Shown: piece by piece, positions 37,220 through 50,204 of the stretch | How positions within the stretch are numbered: the first letter of the stretch is position 1 | How the letters are laid out: every line of letters starts with the position of its first letter | NCBI GenBank assembly: GCA_964057225.1 | Contig: OZ059895.1 | Coordinates: forward strand, 1,860,001 to 1,924,000 | DNA from: Auanema rhodensis | Taxonomy: Eukaryota; Nematoda; Chromadorea; Rhabditida; Rhabditidae | Length of the DNA: 64,000 nucleotides | Direction: 5' to 3' | Notes under the pieces: model-generated | What the model was told of the DNA's origin: nothing | Database searches by the model: none | What the model saw: only the letters and a program-made list of their open reading frames with translations | Made by a program: the position numbers and the translations under genes

Positions 37220-39676
37220 AACATACACTAATGCATCATTTTTCAAACGATCATAACTAATTTTTGTATTAAGCGTTTCTCAATGTAGTATAGTGCATTC
37301 GATGCGGATTTTTAAGCTGCGTCGATCTGTGTTATCAGATTTGCGCTAGCTTAAAAATGCACCGAGATATCAACTGATATAAGTTCACACTTATATCCTC
37401 GATTTTCACCCTGAAGAATTAATTTTTTCGTTGAATAACATTGTCCATCGTCTTTGCCTTGAAAAATGGAATCTAAAAACATCTACTTTTTGCTAAATTA
37501 TTTTGAAATTTTTCGAAAAAATTTTTGTCAAAATGTTTTTGGAAGCAATGTTGAGTGTACATGGAAACTCAACATACACTAATGCATCATTTTTCAAACG
37601 ATCATAACTAATTTTTGTATTAAGCGTTTCTCAATGCAGTATAGTGCATTCGATGCGGATTTTTAAGCTGCGTCGATCTGTGTTATCAGATTTGCGCTAG
37701 CTTAAAAATGCACCGAGATATCAACTGATATAAGTTCACACTTATATCCTCGATTTTCACCCTGAAGAATTGATTTTTTCGTTGAATAACATCGTCCATC
37801 GTCTTTGCCTTGAAAAATGGAATCTAAAAACATCTACTTTTTGCTAAATTATCTTGAAATTTTTCGAAAAAATTTTTGTCAAAATGTTTTTGGAAGCAAT
37901 GTTGAGTGTACATGGAAACTCAACATACACTAATGCATCATTTTTCAAACGATCATAACTAATTTTTGTATTAAGCGTTTCTCAATGTAGTGTAGTGCAT
38001 TCGATGCGGATTTTTAAGCTGCGTCGATCTGTGTTATCAGATTTGCGCTAGCTTAACAATGCACCGAGATATCAACTGATATAAGATCACACTTATATCC
38101 TCGATTTTCACCCTGAAGAATTAATTTTTTCGTTGAATAACATTGTCCATCGTCTTTGCCTTGAAAAATGGAATCTAAAAACATCTACTTTTTGCTAAAT
38201 TATTTTGAAATTTTTCGAAAAAATTTTTGTCAAAATGTTTTTGGAAGCAATGTTGAGTGTACATGGAAACTCAACATACACTAATGCATCATTTTTCAAA
38301 CGATTATAACTAATTTTTGTATTAAGCGTTTTTCAATGTAGTATAGTGCATTCGATGCGGATTTTTAAGCTGCGTCGATCTGTGTTATCAGATTTGCGCT
38401 AGCTTAACAATGCACCGAGATATCAACTGATATAAGTTCACACTTATATCCTCAATTTTCACCCTGAAGAATTAATTTTTTCGTTGAATAACATTGTCCA
38501 TCGTCTTTGCCTTGAAAAAAGGAATCTAAAAACATCTACTTTTTGCTAAATTATTTTGAAATTTTTCGAAAAAATTTTTGTCAAAATGTTTTTGGAAGCA
38601 ATGTTGAGTGTACATGGAAACTCAACATACACTAATGCATCATTTTTCAAACGATCATAACTAATTTTTGTATTAAGCGTTTCTCAATGTAGTATAGTGC
38701 ATTCGATGCGGATTTTTAAGCTGCGTCGATCTGTGTTATCAGATTTGCGCTAGCTTAAAAATGCACCGAGATATCAACTGATATAAGTTCACACTTATAT
38801 CCTCGATTTTCACCCTGAAGAATTAATTTTTTCGTTGAATAACATCGTCCATCGTCTTTGCCTTGAAAAATGGAATCTAAAAACATCTACTTTTTGCTAA
38901 ATTATTTTGAAATTTTTCGAAAAAATTTTTGTCAAAATGTTTTTGGAAGCAATGTTGAGTGTACATGGAAACTCAACATACACTAATGCATCATTTTTCA
39001 AACGATCATAACTAATTTTTGTATTAAGCGTTTCTCAATGTAGTATAGTGCATTCGATGCGGATTTTTAAGCTGCGTCGATCTGTGTTATCAGATTTGCG
39101 CTAGCTTAAAAATGCACCGAGATATCAACTGATATAAGTTCACACTTATATCCTCGATTTTCACCCTGAAGAATTAATTTTTTCGTTGAATAACATTGTC
39201 CATCGTCTTTGCCTTGAAAAATGGAATCTAAAAACATCTACTTTTTGCTAAATTATTCTGAAATTTTTCGAAAAAATTTTTGTCAAAATGTTTTTGGAAG
39301 CAATGTTGAGTGTACATGGAAACTCAACATACACTAATGCATCATTTTTCAAACGATCATAACTAATTTTTGTATTAAGCGTTTCTCAATGTAGTATAGT
39401 GCATTCGATGCGGATTTTTAAGCTGCGTCGATCTGTGTTATCAGATTTGCGCTAGCTTAAAAATGCACCGAGATATCAACTGATATAAGTTCACACTTAT
39501 ATCCTCGATTTTCACCCTGAAGAATTAATTTTTTCGTTGAATAACATTGTCCATCGTCTTTGCCTTGAAAAATGGAATCTAAAAACATCTACTTTTTGCT
39601 AAATTATTTTGAAATTTTTCGAAAAAATTTTTGTCAAAATGTTTTTGGAAGCAATGTTGAGTGTACATGGAAACTC

Positions 39677-41300
39677 AACATACACTAATGCATCATTTTT
39701 CAAACGATCATAACTAATTTTTGTATTAAGCGTTTCTCAATGTAGTATAGTGCATTCGATGCGGATTTTTAAGCTGCGTCGATCTGTGTTATCAGATTTG
39801 CGCTAGCTTAAAAATGCACCGAGATATCAACTGATATAAGTTCACACTTATATCCTCGATTTTCACCCTGAAGAATTAATTTTTTCGTTGAATAACATCG
39901 TCCATCGTCTTTGCCTTGAAAAATGGAATCTAAAAACATCTACTTTTTGCTAAATTATTTTGAAATTTTTCGAAAAAATTTTTGTCAAAATGTTTTTGGA
40001 AGCAATGTTGAGTGTACATGGAAACTCAACATACACTAATGCATCATTTTTCAAACGATCATAACTAATTTTTGTATTAAGCGTTTCTCAATGTAGTATA
40101 GTGCATTCGATGCGGATTTTAAGCTGCGTCGATCTGTGTTATCAGATTTGCGCTAGCTTAAAAATGCACCGAGATATCAACTGATATAAGTTCACACTTA
40201 TATCCTCGATTTTCACCCTGAAGAATTAATTTTTTCGTTGAATAACATTGTCCATCGTCTTTGCCTTGAAAAAAGGAATCTAAAAACATCTACTTTTTGC
40301 TAAATTATTTTGAAATTTTTCGAAAAAATTTTTGTCAAAATGTTTTTGGAAGCAATGTTGAGTGTACATGGAAACTCAACATACACTAATGCATCATTTT
40401 TCAAACGATCATAACTAATTTTTGTATTAAGCGTTTCTCAATGTAGTATAGTGCATTCGATGCGGATTTTTAAGCTGCGTCGATCTGTGTTATCAGATTT
40501 GCGCTAGCTTAAAAATGCACCGAGATATCAACTGATATAAGTTCATACTTATATCCTCGATTTTCACCCTGAAGAATTAATTTTTTCGTTGAATAACATT
40601 GTCCATCGTCTTTGCCTTGAAAAATGGAATCTAAAAACATCTACTTTTTGCTAAATTATTTTGAAATTTTTCGAAAAAATTTTTGTCAAAATGTTTTTGG
40701 AAGCAATGTTGAGTGTACATGGAAACTCAACATACACTAATGCATCATTTTTCAAACGATCATAACTAATTTTTGTATTAAGCGTTTCTCAATGTAGTAT
40801 AGTGCATTCGATGCGGATTTTTAAGCTGCGTCGATCTGTGTTATCAGATTTGCGCTAGCTTAACAATGCACCGAGATATCAACTGATATAAGATCACACT
40901 TATATCCTCGATTTTCACCCTGAAGAATTAATTTTTTCGTTGAATAACATTGTCCATCGTCTTTGCCTTGAAAAATGGAATCTAAAAACATCTACTTTTT
41001 GCTAAATTATTTTGAAATTTTTCGAAAAAATTTTTGTCAAAATGTTTTTGGAAGCAATGTTGAGTGTACATGGAAACTCAACATACACTAATGCATCATT
41101 TTTCAAACGATTATAACTAATTTTTGTATTAAGTGTTTTTCAATGTAGTATAGTGCATTCGATGCGGATTTTTAAGCTGCGTCGATCTGTGTTATCAGAT
41201 TTGCGCTAGCTTAACAATGCACCGAGATATCAACTGATATAAGTTCACACTTATATCCTCGATTTTCACCCTGAAGAATTAATTTTTTCGTTGAATAACA
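39677..41300 (+). repeat. Duplicated sub-block, copy 1 (offset 6317)
   Basis: Four monomers plus part of a fifth match 45994-47617 in order: G-type C223; a 350-bp copy lacking one T with A248; G-type T223; C136/A165; then a T33, T60, C136 copy. The offset is constant at 6317, which is 18 monomers minus the one missing base. Each copy has its own private substitutions (for example TTCATAC here and TTGAGAAATGG in the other). Confidence 0.8.
40028..40377 (+). repeat. 350-bp monomer with one T deleted
   Basis: GGATTTTAAG replaces GGATTTTTAAG, shortening the T run in the left arm of the long dyad by one. Only this monomer and the one at 46345 show it, both followed by A at 248 and embedded in the same monomer order. 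A shared descent is therefore more likely than two independent homopolymer sequencing errors. Confidence 0.8.
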
Positions 41301-43536
41301 TCGTCCATCGTCTTTGCCTTGAAAAATGGAATCTAAAAACATCTACTTTTTGCTAAATTATTTTGAAATTTTTCGAAAAAATTTTTGTCAAAATGTTTTT
41401 GGAAGCAATGTTGAGTGTACATGGAAACTCAACATACACTAATGCATCATTTTTCAAACGATCATAACTAATTTTTGTATTAAGCGTTTCTCAATGTAGT
41501 ATAGTGCATTCGATGCGGATTTTTAAGCTGCGTCGATCTGTGTTATCAGATTTGCGCTAGCTTAAAAATGCACCGAGATATCAACTGATATAAGTTCACA
41601 CTTATATCCTCGATTTTCACCCTGAAGAATTAATTTTTTCGTTGAATAACATTGTCCATCGTCTTTGCCTTGAAAAAAGGAATCTAAAAACATCTACTTT
41701 TTGCTAAATTATTTTGAAATTTTTCGAAAAAATTTTTGTCAAAATGTTTTTGGAAGCAATGTTGAGTGTACATGGAAACTCAACATACACTAATGCATCA
41801 TTTTTCAAACGATCATAACTAATTTTTGTATTAAGCGTTTCTCAATGTAGTATAGTGCATTCGATGCGGATTTTTAAGCTGCGTCGATCTGTGTTATCAG
41901 ATTTGCGCTAGCTTAAAAATGCACCGAGATATCAACTGATATAAGTTCACACTTATATCCTCGATTTTCACCCTGAAGAATTAATTTTTTCGTTGAATAA
42001 CATTGTCCATCGTCTTTGCCTTGAAAAATGGAATCTAAAAACATCTACTTTTTGCTAAATTATTTTGAAATTTTTCGAAAAAATTTTTGTCAAAATGTTT
42101 TTGGAAGCAATGTTGAGTGTACATGGAAACTCAACATACACTAATGCATCATTTTTCAAACGATCATAACTAATTTTTGTATTAAGCGTTTCTCAATGTA
42201 GTATAGTGCATTCGATGCGGATTTTTAAGCTGCGTCGATCTGTGTTATCAGATTTGCGCTAGCTTAAAAATGCACCGAGATATCAACTGATATAAGTTCA
42301 CACTTATATCCTCGATTTTCACCCTGAAGAATTAATTTTTTCGTTGAATAACATCGTCCATCGTCTTTGCCTTGAAAAATGGAATCTAAAAACATCTACT
42401 TTTTGCTAAATTATTTTGAAATTTTTCGAAAAAATTTTTGTCAAAATGTTTTTGGAAGCAATGTTGAGTGTACATGGAAACTCAACATACACTAATGCAT
42501 CATTTTTCAAACGATCATAACTAATTTTTGTATTAAGCGTTTCTCAATGTAGTATAGTGCATTCGATGCGGATTTTTAAGCTGCGTCGATCTGTGTTATC
42601 AGATTTGCGCTAGCTTAAAAATGAACCGAGATATCAACTGATATAAGTTCACACTTATATCCTCGATTTTCACCCTGAAGAATTAATTTTTTCGTTGAAT
42701 AACATTGTCCATCGTCTTTGCCTTGAAAAATGGAATCTAAAAACATCTACTTTTTGCTAAATTATTTTGAAATTTTTCGAAAAAATTTTTGTCAAAATGT
42801 TTTTGGAAGCAATGTTGAGTGTACATGGAAACTCAACATACACTAATGCATCATTTTTCAAACGATCATAACTAATTTTTGTATTAAGCGTTTCTCAATG
42901 TAGTATAGTGCATTCGATGCGGATTTTTAAGCTGCGTCGATCTGTGTTATCAGATTTGCGCTAGCTTAAAAATGCACCGAGATATCAACTGATATAAGTT
43001 CACACTTATATCCTCGATTTTCACCCTGAAGAATTAATTTTTTCGTTGAATAACATTGTTCATCGTCTTTGCCTTGAAAAATGGAATCTAAAAACATCTA
43101 CTTTTTGCTAAATTATTTTGAAATTTTTCGAAAAAATTTTTGTCAAAATGTTTTTGGAAGCAATGTTGAGTGTACATGGAAACTCAACATACACTAATGC
43201 ATCATTTTTCAAACGATCATAACTAATTTTTGTATTAAGCGTTTCTCAATGTAGTATAGTGCATTCGATGCGGATTTTTAAGCTGCGTCGATCTGTGTTA
43301 TCAGATTTGCGCTAGCTTAAAAATGCACCGAGATATCAACTGATATAAGTTCACACTTATATCCTCGATTTTCACCCTGAAGAATTAATTTTTTCGTTGA
43401 ATAACATCGTCCATCGTCTTTGCCTTGAAAAATGGAATCTAAAAACATCTACTTTTTGCTAAATTATTTTGAAATTTTTCGAAAAAATTTTTGTCAAAAT
43501 GTTTTTGGAAGCAATGTTGAGTGTACATGGAAACTC

Positions 43537-45993
43537 AACATACACTAATGCATCATTTTTCAAACGATCATAACTAATTTTTGTATTAAGCTTTTCTCAA
43601 TGTAGTATAGTGCATTCGATGCGGATTTTTAAGCTGCGTCGATCTGTGTTATCAGATTTGCGCTAGCTTAAAAATGCACCGAGATATCAACTGATATAAG
43701 TTCACACTTATATCCTCGATTTTCACCCTGAAGAATTAATTTTTTCGTTGAATAACATTGTCCATCGTCTTTGCCTTGAAAAATGGAATCTAAAAACATC
43801 TACTTTTTGCTAAATTATTTTGAAATTTTTCGAAAAAATTTTTGTCAAAATGTTTTTGGAAGCAATGTTGAGTGTACATGGAAACTCAACATACACTAAT
43901 GCATCATTTTTCAAACGATTATAACTAATTTTTGTATTAAGCTTTTCTCAATGTAGTATAGTGCATTCGATGCGGATTTTTAAGCTGCGTCGATCTGTGT
44001 TATCAGATTTGCGCTAGCTTAAAAATGCACCGAGATATCAACTGATATAAGTTCACACTTATATCCTCGATTTTCACCCTGAAGAATTAATTTTTTCGTT
44101 GAATAACATTGTCCATCGTCTTTGCCTTGAAAAATGGAATCTAAAAACATCTACTTTTTGCTAAATTATTTTGAAATTTTTCGAAAAAATTTTTGTCAAA
44201 ATGTTTTTGGAAGCAATGTTGAGTGTACATGGAAACTCAACATACACTAATGCATCATTTTTCAAACGATTATAACTAATTTTTGTATTAAGCTTTTCTC
44301 AATGTAGTATAGTGCATTCGATGCGGATTTTTAAGCTGCGTCGATCTGTGTTATCAGATTTGCGCTAGCTTAACAATGCACCGAGATATCAACTGATATA
44401 AGTTCACACATATATCCTCGATTTTCACCCTGAAGAATTAATTTTTTCGTTGAATAACATTGTCCATCGTCTTTGCCTTGAAAAATGGAATCTAAAAACA
44501 TCTACTTTTTGCTAAATTATTCTGAAATTTTTCGAAAAAATTTTTGTCAAAATGTTTTTGGAAGCAATGTTGAGTGTACATGGAAACTCAACATACACTA
44601 ATGCATCATTTTTCAAACGATTATAACTAATTTTTGTAATAAGCTTTTCTCAATGTAGTATAGTGCATTCGATGCGGATTTTTAAGCTGCGTCGATCTGT
44701 GTTATCAGATTTGCGCTAGCTTAAAAATGCACCGAGATATCAACTGATATAAGTTCACACTTATATCCTCGATTTTCACCCTGAAGAATTAATTTTTTCG
44801 TTGAATAACATTGTCCATCGTCTTTGCCTTGAAAAATGGAATCTAAAAACATCTACTTTTTGCTAAATTATTTTGAAATTTTTCGAAAAAATTTTTGTCA
44901 AAATGTTTTTGGAAGCAATGTTGAGTGTACATGGAAACTCAACATACACTAATGCATCATTTTTCAAACGATCATAACTAATTTTTGTATTAAGCTTTTC
45001 TCAATGTAGTATAGTGCATTCGATGCGGATTTTTAAGCTGCGTCGATCTGTGTTATCAGATTTGCGCTAGCTTAAAAATGCACCGAGATATCAACTGATA
45101 TAAGTTCACACTTATATCCTCGATTTTCACCCTGAAGAATTAATTTTTTCGTTGAATAACATTGTCCATCGTCTTTGCCTTGAAAAATGGAATCTAAAAA
45201 CATCTACTTTTTGCTAAATTATTTTGAAATTTTTCGAAAAAATTTTTGTCAAAATGTTTTTGGAAGCAATGTTGAGTGTACATGGAAACTCAACATACAC
45301 TAATGCATCATTTTTCAAACGATTATAACTAATTTTTGTATTAAGCTTTTCTCAATGTAGTATAGTGCATTCGATGCGGATTTTTAAGCTGCGTCGATCT
45401 GTGTTATCAGATTTGCGCTAGCTTAAAAATGCACCGAGATATCAACTGATATAAGTTCACACTTATATCCTCGATTTTCACCCTGAAGAATTAATTTTTT
45501 CGTTGAATAACATTGTCCATCGTCTTTGCCTTGAAAAATGGAATCTAAAAACATCTACTTTTTGCTAAATTATTTTGAAATTTTTCGAAAAAATTTTTGT
45601 CAAAATGTTTTTGGAAGCAATGTTGAGTGTACATGGAAACTCAACATACACTAATGCATCATTTTTCAAACGATTATAACTAATTTTTGTATTAAGCTTT
45701 TCTCAATGTAGTATAGTGCATTCGATGCGGATTTTTAAGCTGCGTCGATCTGTGTTATCAGATTTGCGCTAGCTTAAAAATGCACCGAGATATCAACTGA
45801 TATAAGTTCACACTTATATCCTCGATTTTCACCCTGAAGAATTAATTTTTTCGTTGAATAACATTGTCCATCGTCTTTGCCTTGAAAAATGGAATCTAAA
45901 AACATCTACTTTTTGCTAAATTATTTTGAAATTTTTCGAAAAAATTTTTGTCAAAATGTTTTTGGAAGCAATGTTGAGTGTACATGGAAACTC
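43537..45993 (+). repeat. T-type-rich segment (seven monomers)
   Basis: All seven monomers have T at 56, and five of them (43888, 44239, 44590, 45292, 45643) also have T at 33. All have T223 and T248. Copies at 43888, 45292 and 45643 look identical at the variable sites. The copy at 44239 carries C136, a stem-changing CACACATAT and TATTCTG; the copy at 44590 has GTAATAAG. This marks the change from the G-type-rich centre to the T-type-rich right side. Confidence 0.75.
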
Positions 45994-47617
45994 AACATAC
46001 ACTAATGCATCATTTTTCAAACGATCATAACTAATTTTTGTATTAAGCGTTTCTCAATGTAGTATAGTGCATTCGATGCGGATTTTTAAGCTGCGTCGAT
46101 CTGTGTTATCAGATTTGCGCTAGCTTAAAAATGCACCGAGATATCAACTGATATAAGTTCACACTTATATCCTCGATTTTCACCCTGAAGAATTAATTTT
46201 TTCGTTGAATAACATCGTCCATCGTCTTTGCCTTGAAAAATGGAATCTAAAAACATCTACTTTTTGCTAAATTATTTTGAAATTTTTCGAAAAAATTTTT
46301 GTCAAAATGTTTTTGGAAGCAATGTTGAGTGTACATGGAAACTCAACATACACTAATGCATCATTTTTCAAACGATCATAACTAATTTTTGTATTAAGCG
46401 TTTCTCAATGTAGTATAGTGCATTCGATGCGGATTTTAAGCTGCGTCGATCTGTGTTATCAGATTTGCGCTAGCTTAAAAATGCACCGAGATATCAACTG
46501 ATATAAGTTCACACTTATATCCTCGATTTTCACCCTGAAGAATTAATTTTTTCGTTGAATAACATTGTCCATCGTCTTTGCCTTGAAAAAAGGAATCTAA
46601 AAACATCTACTTTTTGCTAAATTATTTTGAAATTTTTCGAAAAAATTTTTGTCAAAATGTTTTTGGAAGCAATGTTGAGTGTACATGGAAACTCAACATA
46701 CACTAATGCATCATTTTTCAAACGATCATAACTAATTTTTGTATTAAGCGTTTCTCAATGTAGTATAGTGCATTCGATGCGGATTTTTAAGCTGCGTCGA
46801 TCTGTGTTATCAGATTTGCGCTAGCTTAAAAATGCACCGAGATATCAACTGATATAAGTTCACACTTATATCCTCGATTTTCACCCTGAAGAATTAATTT
46901 TTTCGTTGAATAACATTGTCCATCGTCTTTGCCTTGAGAAATGGAATCTAAAAACATCTACTTTTTGCTAAATTATTTTGAAATTTTTCGAAAAAATTTT
47001 TGTCAAAATGTTTTTGGAAGCAATGTTGAGTGTACATGGAAACTCAACATACACTAATGCATCATTTTTCAAACGATCATAACTAATTTTTGTATTAAGC
47101 GTTTCTCAATGTAGTATAGTGCATTCGATGCGGATTTTTAAGCTGCGTCGATCTGTGTTATCAGATTTGCGCTAGCTTAACAATGCACCGAGATATCAAC
47201 TGATATAAGATCACACTTATATCCTCGATTTTCACCCTGAAGAATTAATTTTTTCGTTGAATAACATTGTCCATCGTCTTTGCCTTGAAAAATGGAATCT
47301 AAAAACATCTACTTTTTGCTAAATTATTTTGAAATTTTTCGAAAAAATTTTTGTCAAAATGTTTTTGGAAGCAATGTTGAGTGTACATGGAAACTCAACA
47401 TACACTAATGCATCATTTTTCAAACGATTATAACTAATTTTTGTATTAAGCGTTTTTCAATGTAGTATAGTGCATTCGATGCGGATTTTTAAGCTGCGTC
47501 GATCTGTGTTATCAGATTTGCGCTAGCTTAACAATGCACCGAGATATCAACTGATATAAGTTCACACTTATATCCTCGATTTTCACCCTGAAGAATTAAT
47601 TTTTTCGTTGAATAACA
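45994..47617 (+). repeat. Duplicated sub-block, copy 2 (offset 6317)
   Basis: Counterpart of 39677-41300, with the same order and the same missing T near 46437. The monomer that follows it diverges after about position 222 (T223 and A248 here, C223 and T248 in copy 1). This places the end of shared ancestry inside a monomer. Confidence 0.8.
46345..46694 (+). repeat. 350-bp monomer with one T deleted (second copy)
   Basis: The same shortened T run and A248 as the copy at 40028, exactly 6317 bases away. Confidence 0.8.
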
Positions 47618-50204
47618 TTGTCCATCGTCTTTGCCTTGAAAAAAGGAATCTAAAAACATCTACTTTTTGCTAAATTATTTTGAAATTTTTCGAAAAAATT
47701 TTTGTCAAAATGTTTTTGGAAGCAATGTTGAGTGTACATGGAAACTCAACATACACTAATGCATCATTTTTCAAACGATCATAACTAATTTTTGTATTAA
47801 GCGTTTCTCAATGTAGTATAGTGCATTCGATGCGGATTTTTAAGCTGCGTCGATCTGTGTTATCAGATTTGCGCTAGCTTAAAAATGCACCGAGATATCA
47901 ACTGATATAAGTTCACACTTATATCCTCGATTTTCACCCTGAAGAATTAATTTTTTTGTTGAATAACATCGTCCATCGTCTTTGCCTTGAAAAATGGAAT
48001 CTAAAAACATCTACTTTTTGCTAAATTATTTTGAAATTTTTCGAAAAAATTTTTGTCAAAATGTTTTTGGAAGCAATGTTGAGTGTACATGGAAACTCAA
48101 CATACACTAATGCATCATTTTTCAAACGATCATAACTAATTTTTGTATTAAGCGTTTCTCAATGTAGTATAGTGCATTCGATGCGGATTTTTAAGCTGCG
48201 TCGATCTGTGTTATCAGATTTGCGCTAGCTTAAAAATGCACCGAGATATCAACTGATATAAGTTGACACTTATATCCTCGATTTTCACCCTGAAGAATTA
48301 ATTTTTTCGTTGAATAACATTGTCCATCGTCTTTGCCTTGAAAAAAGGAATCTAAAAACATCTACTTTTTGCTAAATTATTTTGAAATTTTTCGAAAAAA
48401 TTTTTGTCAAAATGTTTTTGGAAGCAATGTTGAGTGTACATGGAAACTCAACATACACTAATGCATCATTTTTCAAACGATCATAACTAATTTTTGTATT
48501 AAGCGTTTCTCAATGTAGTATAGTGCATTCGATGCGGATTTTTAAGCTGCGTCGATCTGTGTTATCAGATTTGCTCTAGCTTAAAAATGCACCGAGATAT
48601 CAACTGATATAAGTTCACACTTATATCCTCGATTTTCACCCTGAAGAATTAATTTTTTCGTTGAATAACATTGTCCATCGTCTTTGCCTTGAAAAATGGA
48701 ATCTAAAAACATCTACTTTTTGCTAAATTATTTTGAAATTTTTCGAAAAAATTTTTGTCAAAATGTTTTTGGAAGCAATGTTGAGTGTACATGGAAACTC
48801 AACATACACTAATGCATCATTTTTCAAACGATCATAACTAATTTTTGTATTAAGCGTTTCTCAATGTAGTATAGTGCATTCGATGCGGATTTTTAAGCTG
48901 CGTCGATCTGTGTTATCAGATTTGCGCTAGCTTAAAAATGCACCGAGATATCAACTGATATAAGTTCACACTTATATCCTCGATTTTCACCCTGAAGAAT
49001 TAATTTTTTCGTTGAATAACATCGTCCATCGTCTTTGCCTTGAAAAATGGAATCTAAAAACATCTACTTTTTGCTAAATTATTTTGAAATTTTTCGAAAA
49101 AATTTTTGTCAAAATGTTTTTGGAAGCAATGTTGAGTGTACATGGAAACTCAACATACACTAATGCATCATTTTTCAAACGATCATAACTAATTTTTGTA
49201 TTAAGCGTTTCTCAATGTAGTATAGTGCATTCGATGCGGATTTTTAAGCTGCGTCGATCTGTGTTATCAGATTTGCGCTAGCTTAAAAATGCACCGAGAT
49301 ATCAACTGATATAAGTTCACACTTATATCCTCGATTTTCACCCTGAAGAATTAATTTTTTCGTTGAATAACATTGTCCATCGTCTTTGCCTTGAAAAAAG
49401 GAATCTAAAAACATCTACTTTTTGCTAAATTATTTTGAAATTTTTCGAAAAAATTTTTGTCAAAATGTTTTTGGAAGCAATGTTGAGTGTACATGGAAAC
49501 TCAACATACACTAATGCATCATTTTTCAAACGATCATAACTAATTTTTGTATTAAGCGTTTCTCAATGTAGTATAGTGCATTCGATGCGGATTTTTAAGC
49601 TGCGTCGATCTGTGTTATCAGATTTGCGCTAGCTTAAAAATGCACCGAGATATCAACTGATATAAGTTCACACTTATATCCTCGATTTTCACCCTGAAGA
49701 ATTAATTTTTTCGTTGAATAACATTGTCCATCGTCTTTGCCTTGAAAAAAGGAATCTAAAAACATCTACTTTTTGCTAAATTATTTTGAAATTTTTCGAA
49801 AAAATTTTTGTCAAAATGTTTTTGGAAGCAATGTTGAGTGTACATGGAAACTCAACATACACTAATGCATCATTTTTCAAACGATCATAACTAATTTTTG
49901 TATTAAGCGTTTTTCAATGTAGTATAGTGCATTCGATGCGGATTTTTAAGCTGCGTCGATCTGTGTTATCAGATTTGCGCTAGCTTAACAATGCACCGAG
50001 ATATCAACTGATATAAGTTCACACTTATATCCTCGATTTTCACCCTGAAGAATTAATTTTTTTGTTGAATAACATTGTCCATCGTCTTTGCCTTGAAAAA
50101 TGGAATCTAAAAACATCTACTTTTTGCTAAATTATTTTGAAATTTTTCGAAAAAATTTTTGTCAAAATGTTTTTGGAAGCAATGTTGAGTGTACATGGAA
50201 ACTC
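47618..50204 (+). repeat. G-type-rich segment ending in a C136 monomer
   Basis: Mostly G-type monomers. The copy at 48099 has G at 167 (AGTTGACAC), as seen otherwise only at 352. Those at 49152 and 49503 look identical, with A248. The copy at 49854 has T60 and C136 and one C-to-T change in the TTTTTTCG run; it precedes a T33 copy, following the recurring order seen elsewhere. Confidence 0.65.

Larger units (their letters stand above)
37220..43536 (+). repeat. G-type-rich domain (18 monomers)
   Basis: Almost every monomer has G at position 56, and position 223 often alternates between C and T in neighbours. The three-monomer order at 37922-38974 (C136/A165; T33, T60, C136 with A248; G-type C223) recurs at 47046-48098. 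Private changes such as ATGCAG (37635), AGTGTAG (37990), CTCAATT (38453), TTCATAC (40544) and ATGAACC (42622) mark single copies. Confidence 0.7.
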
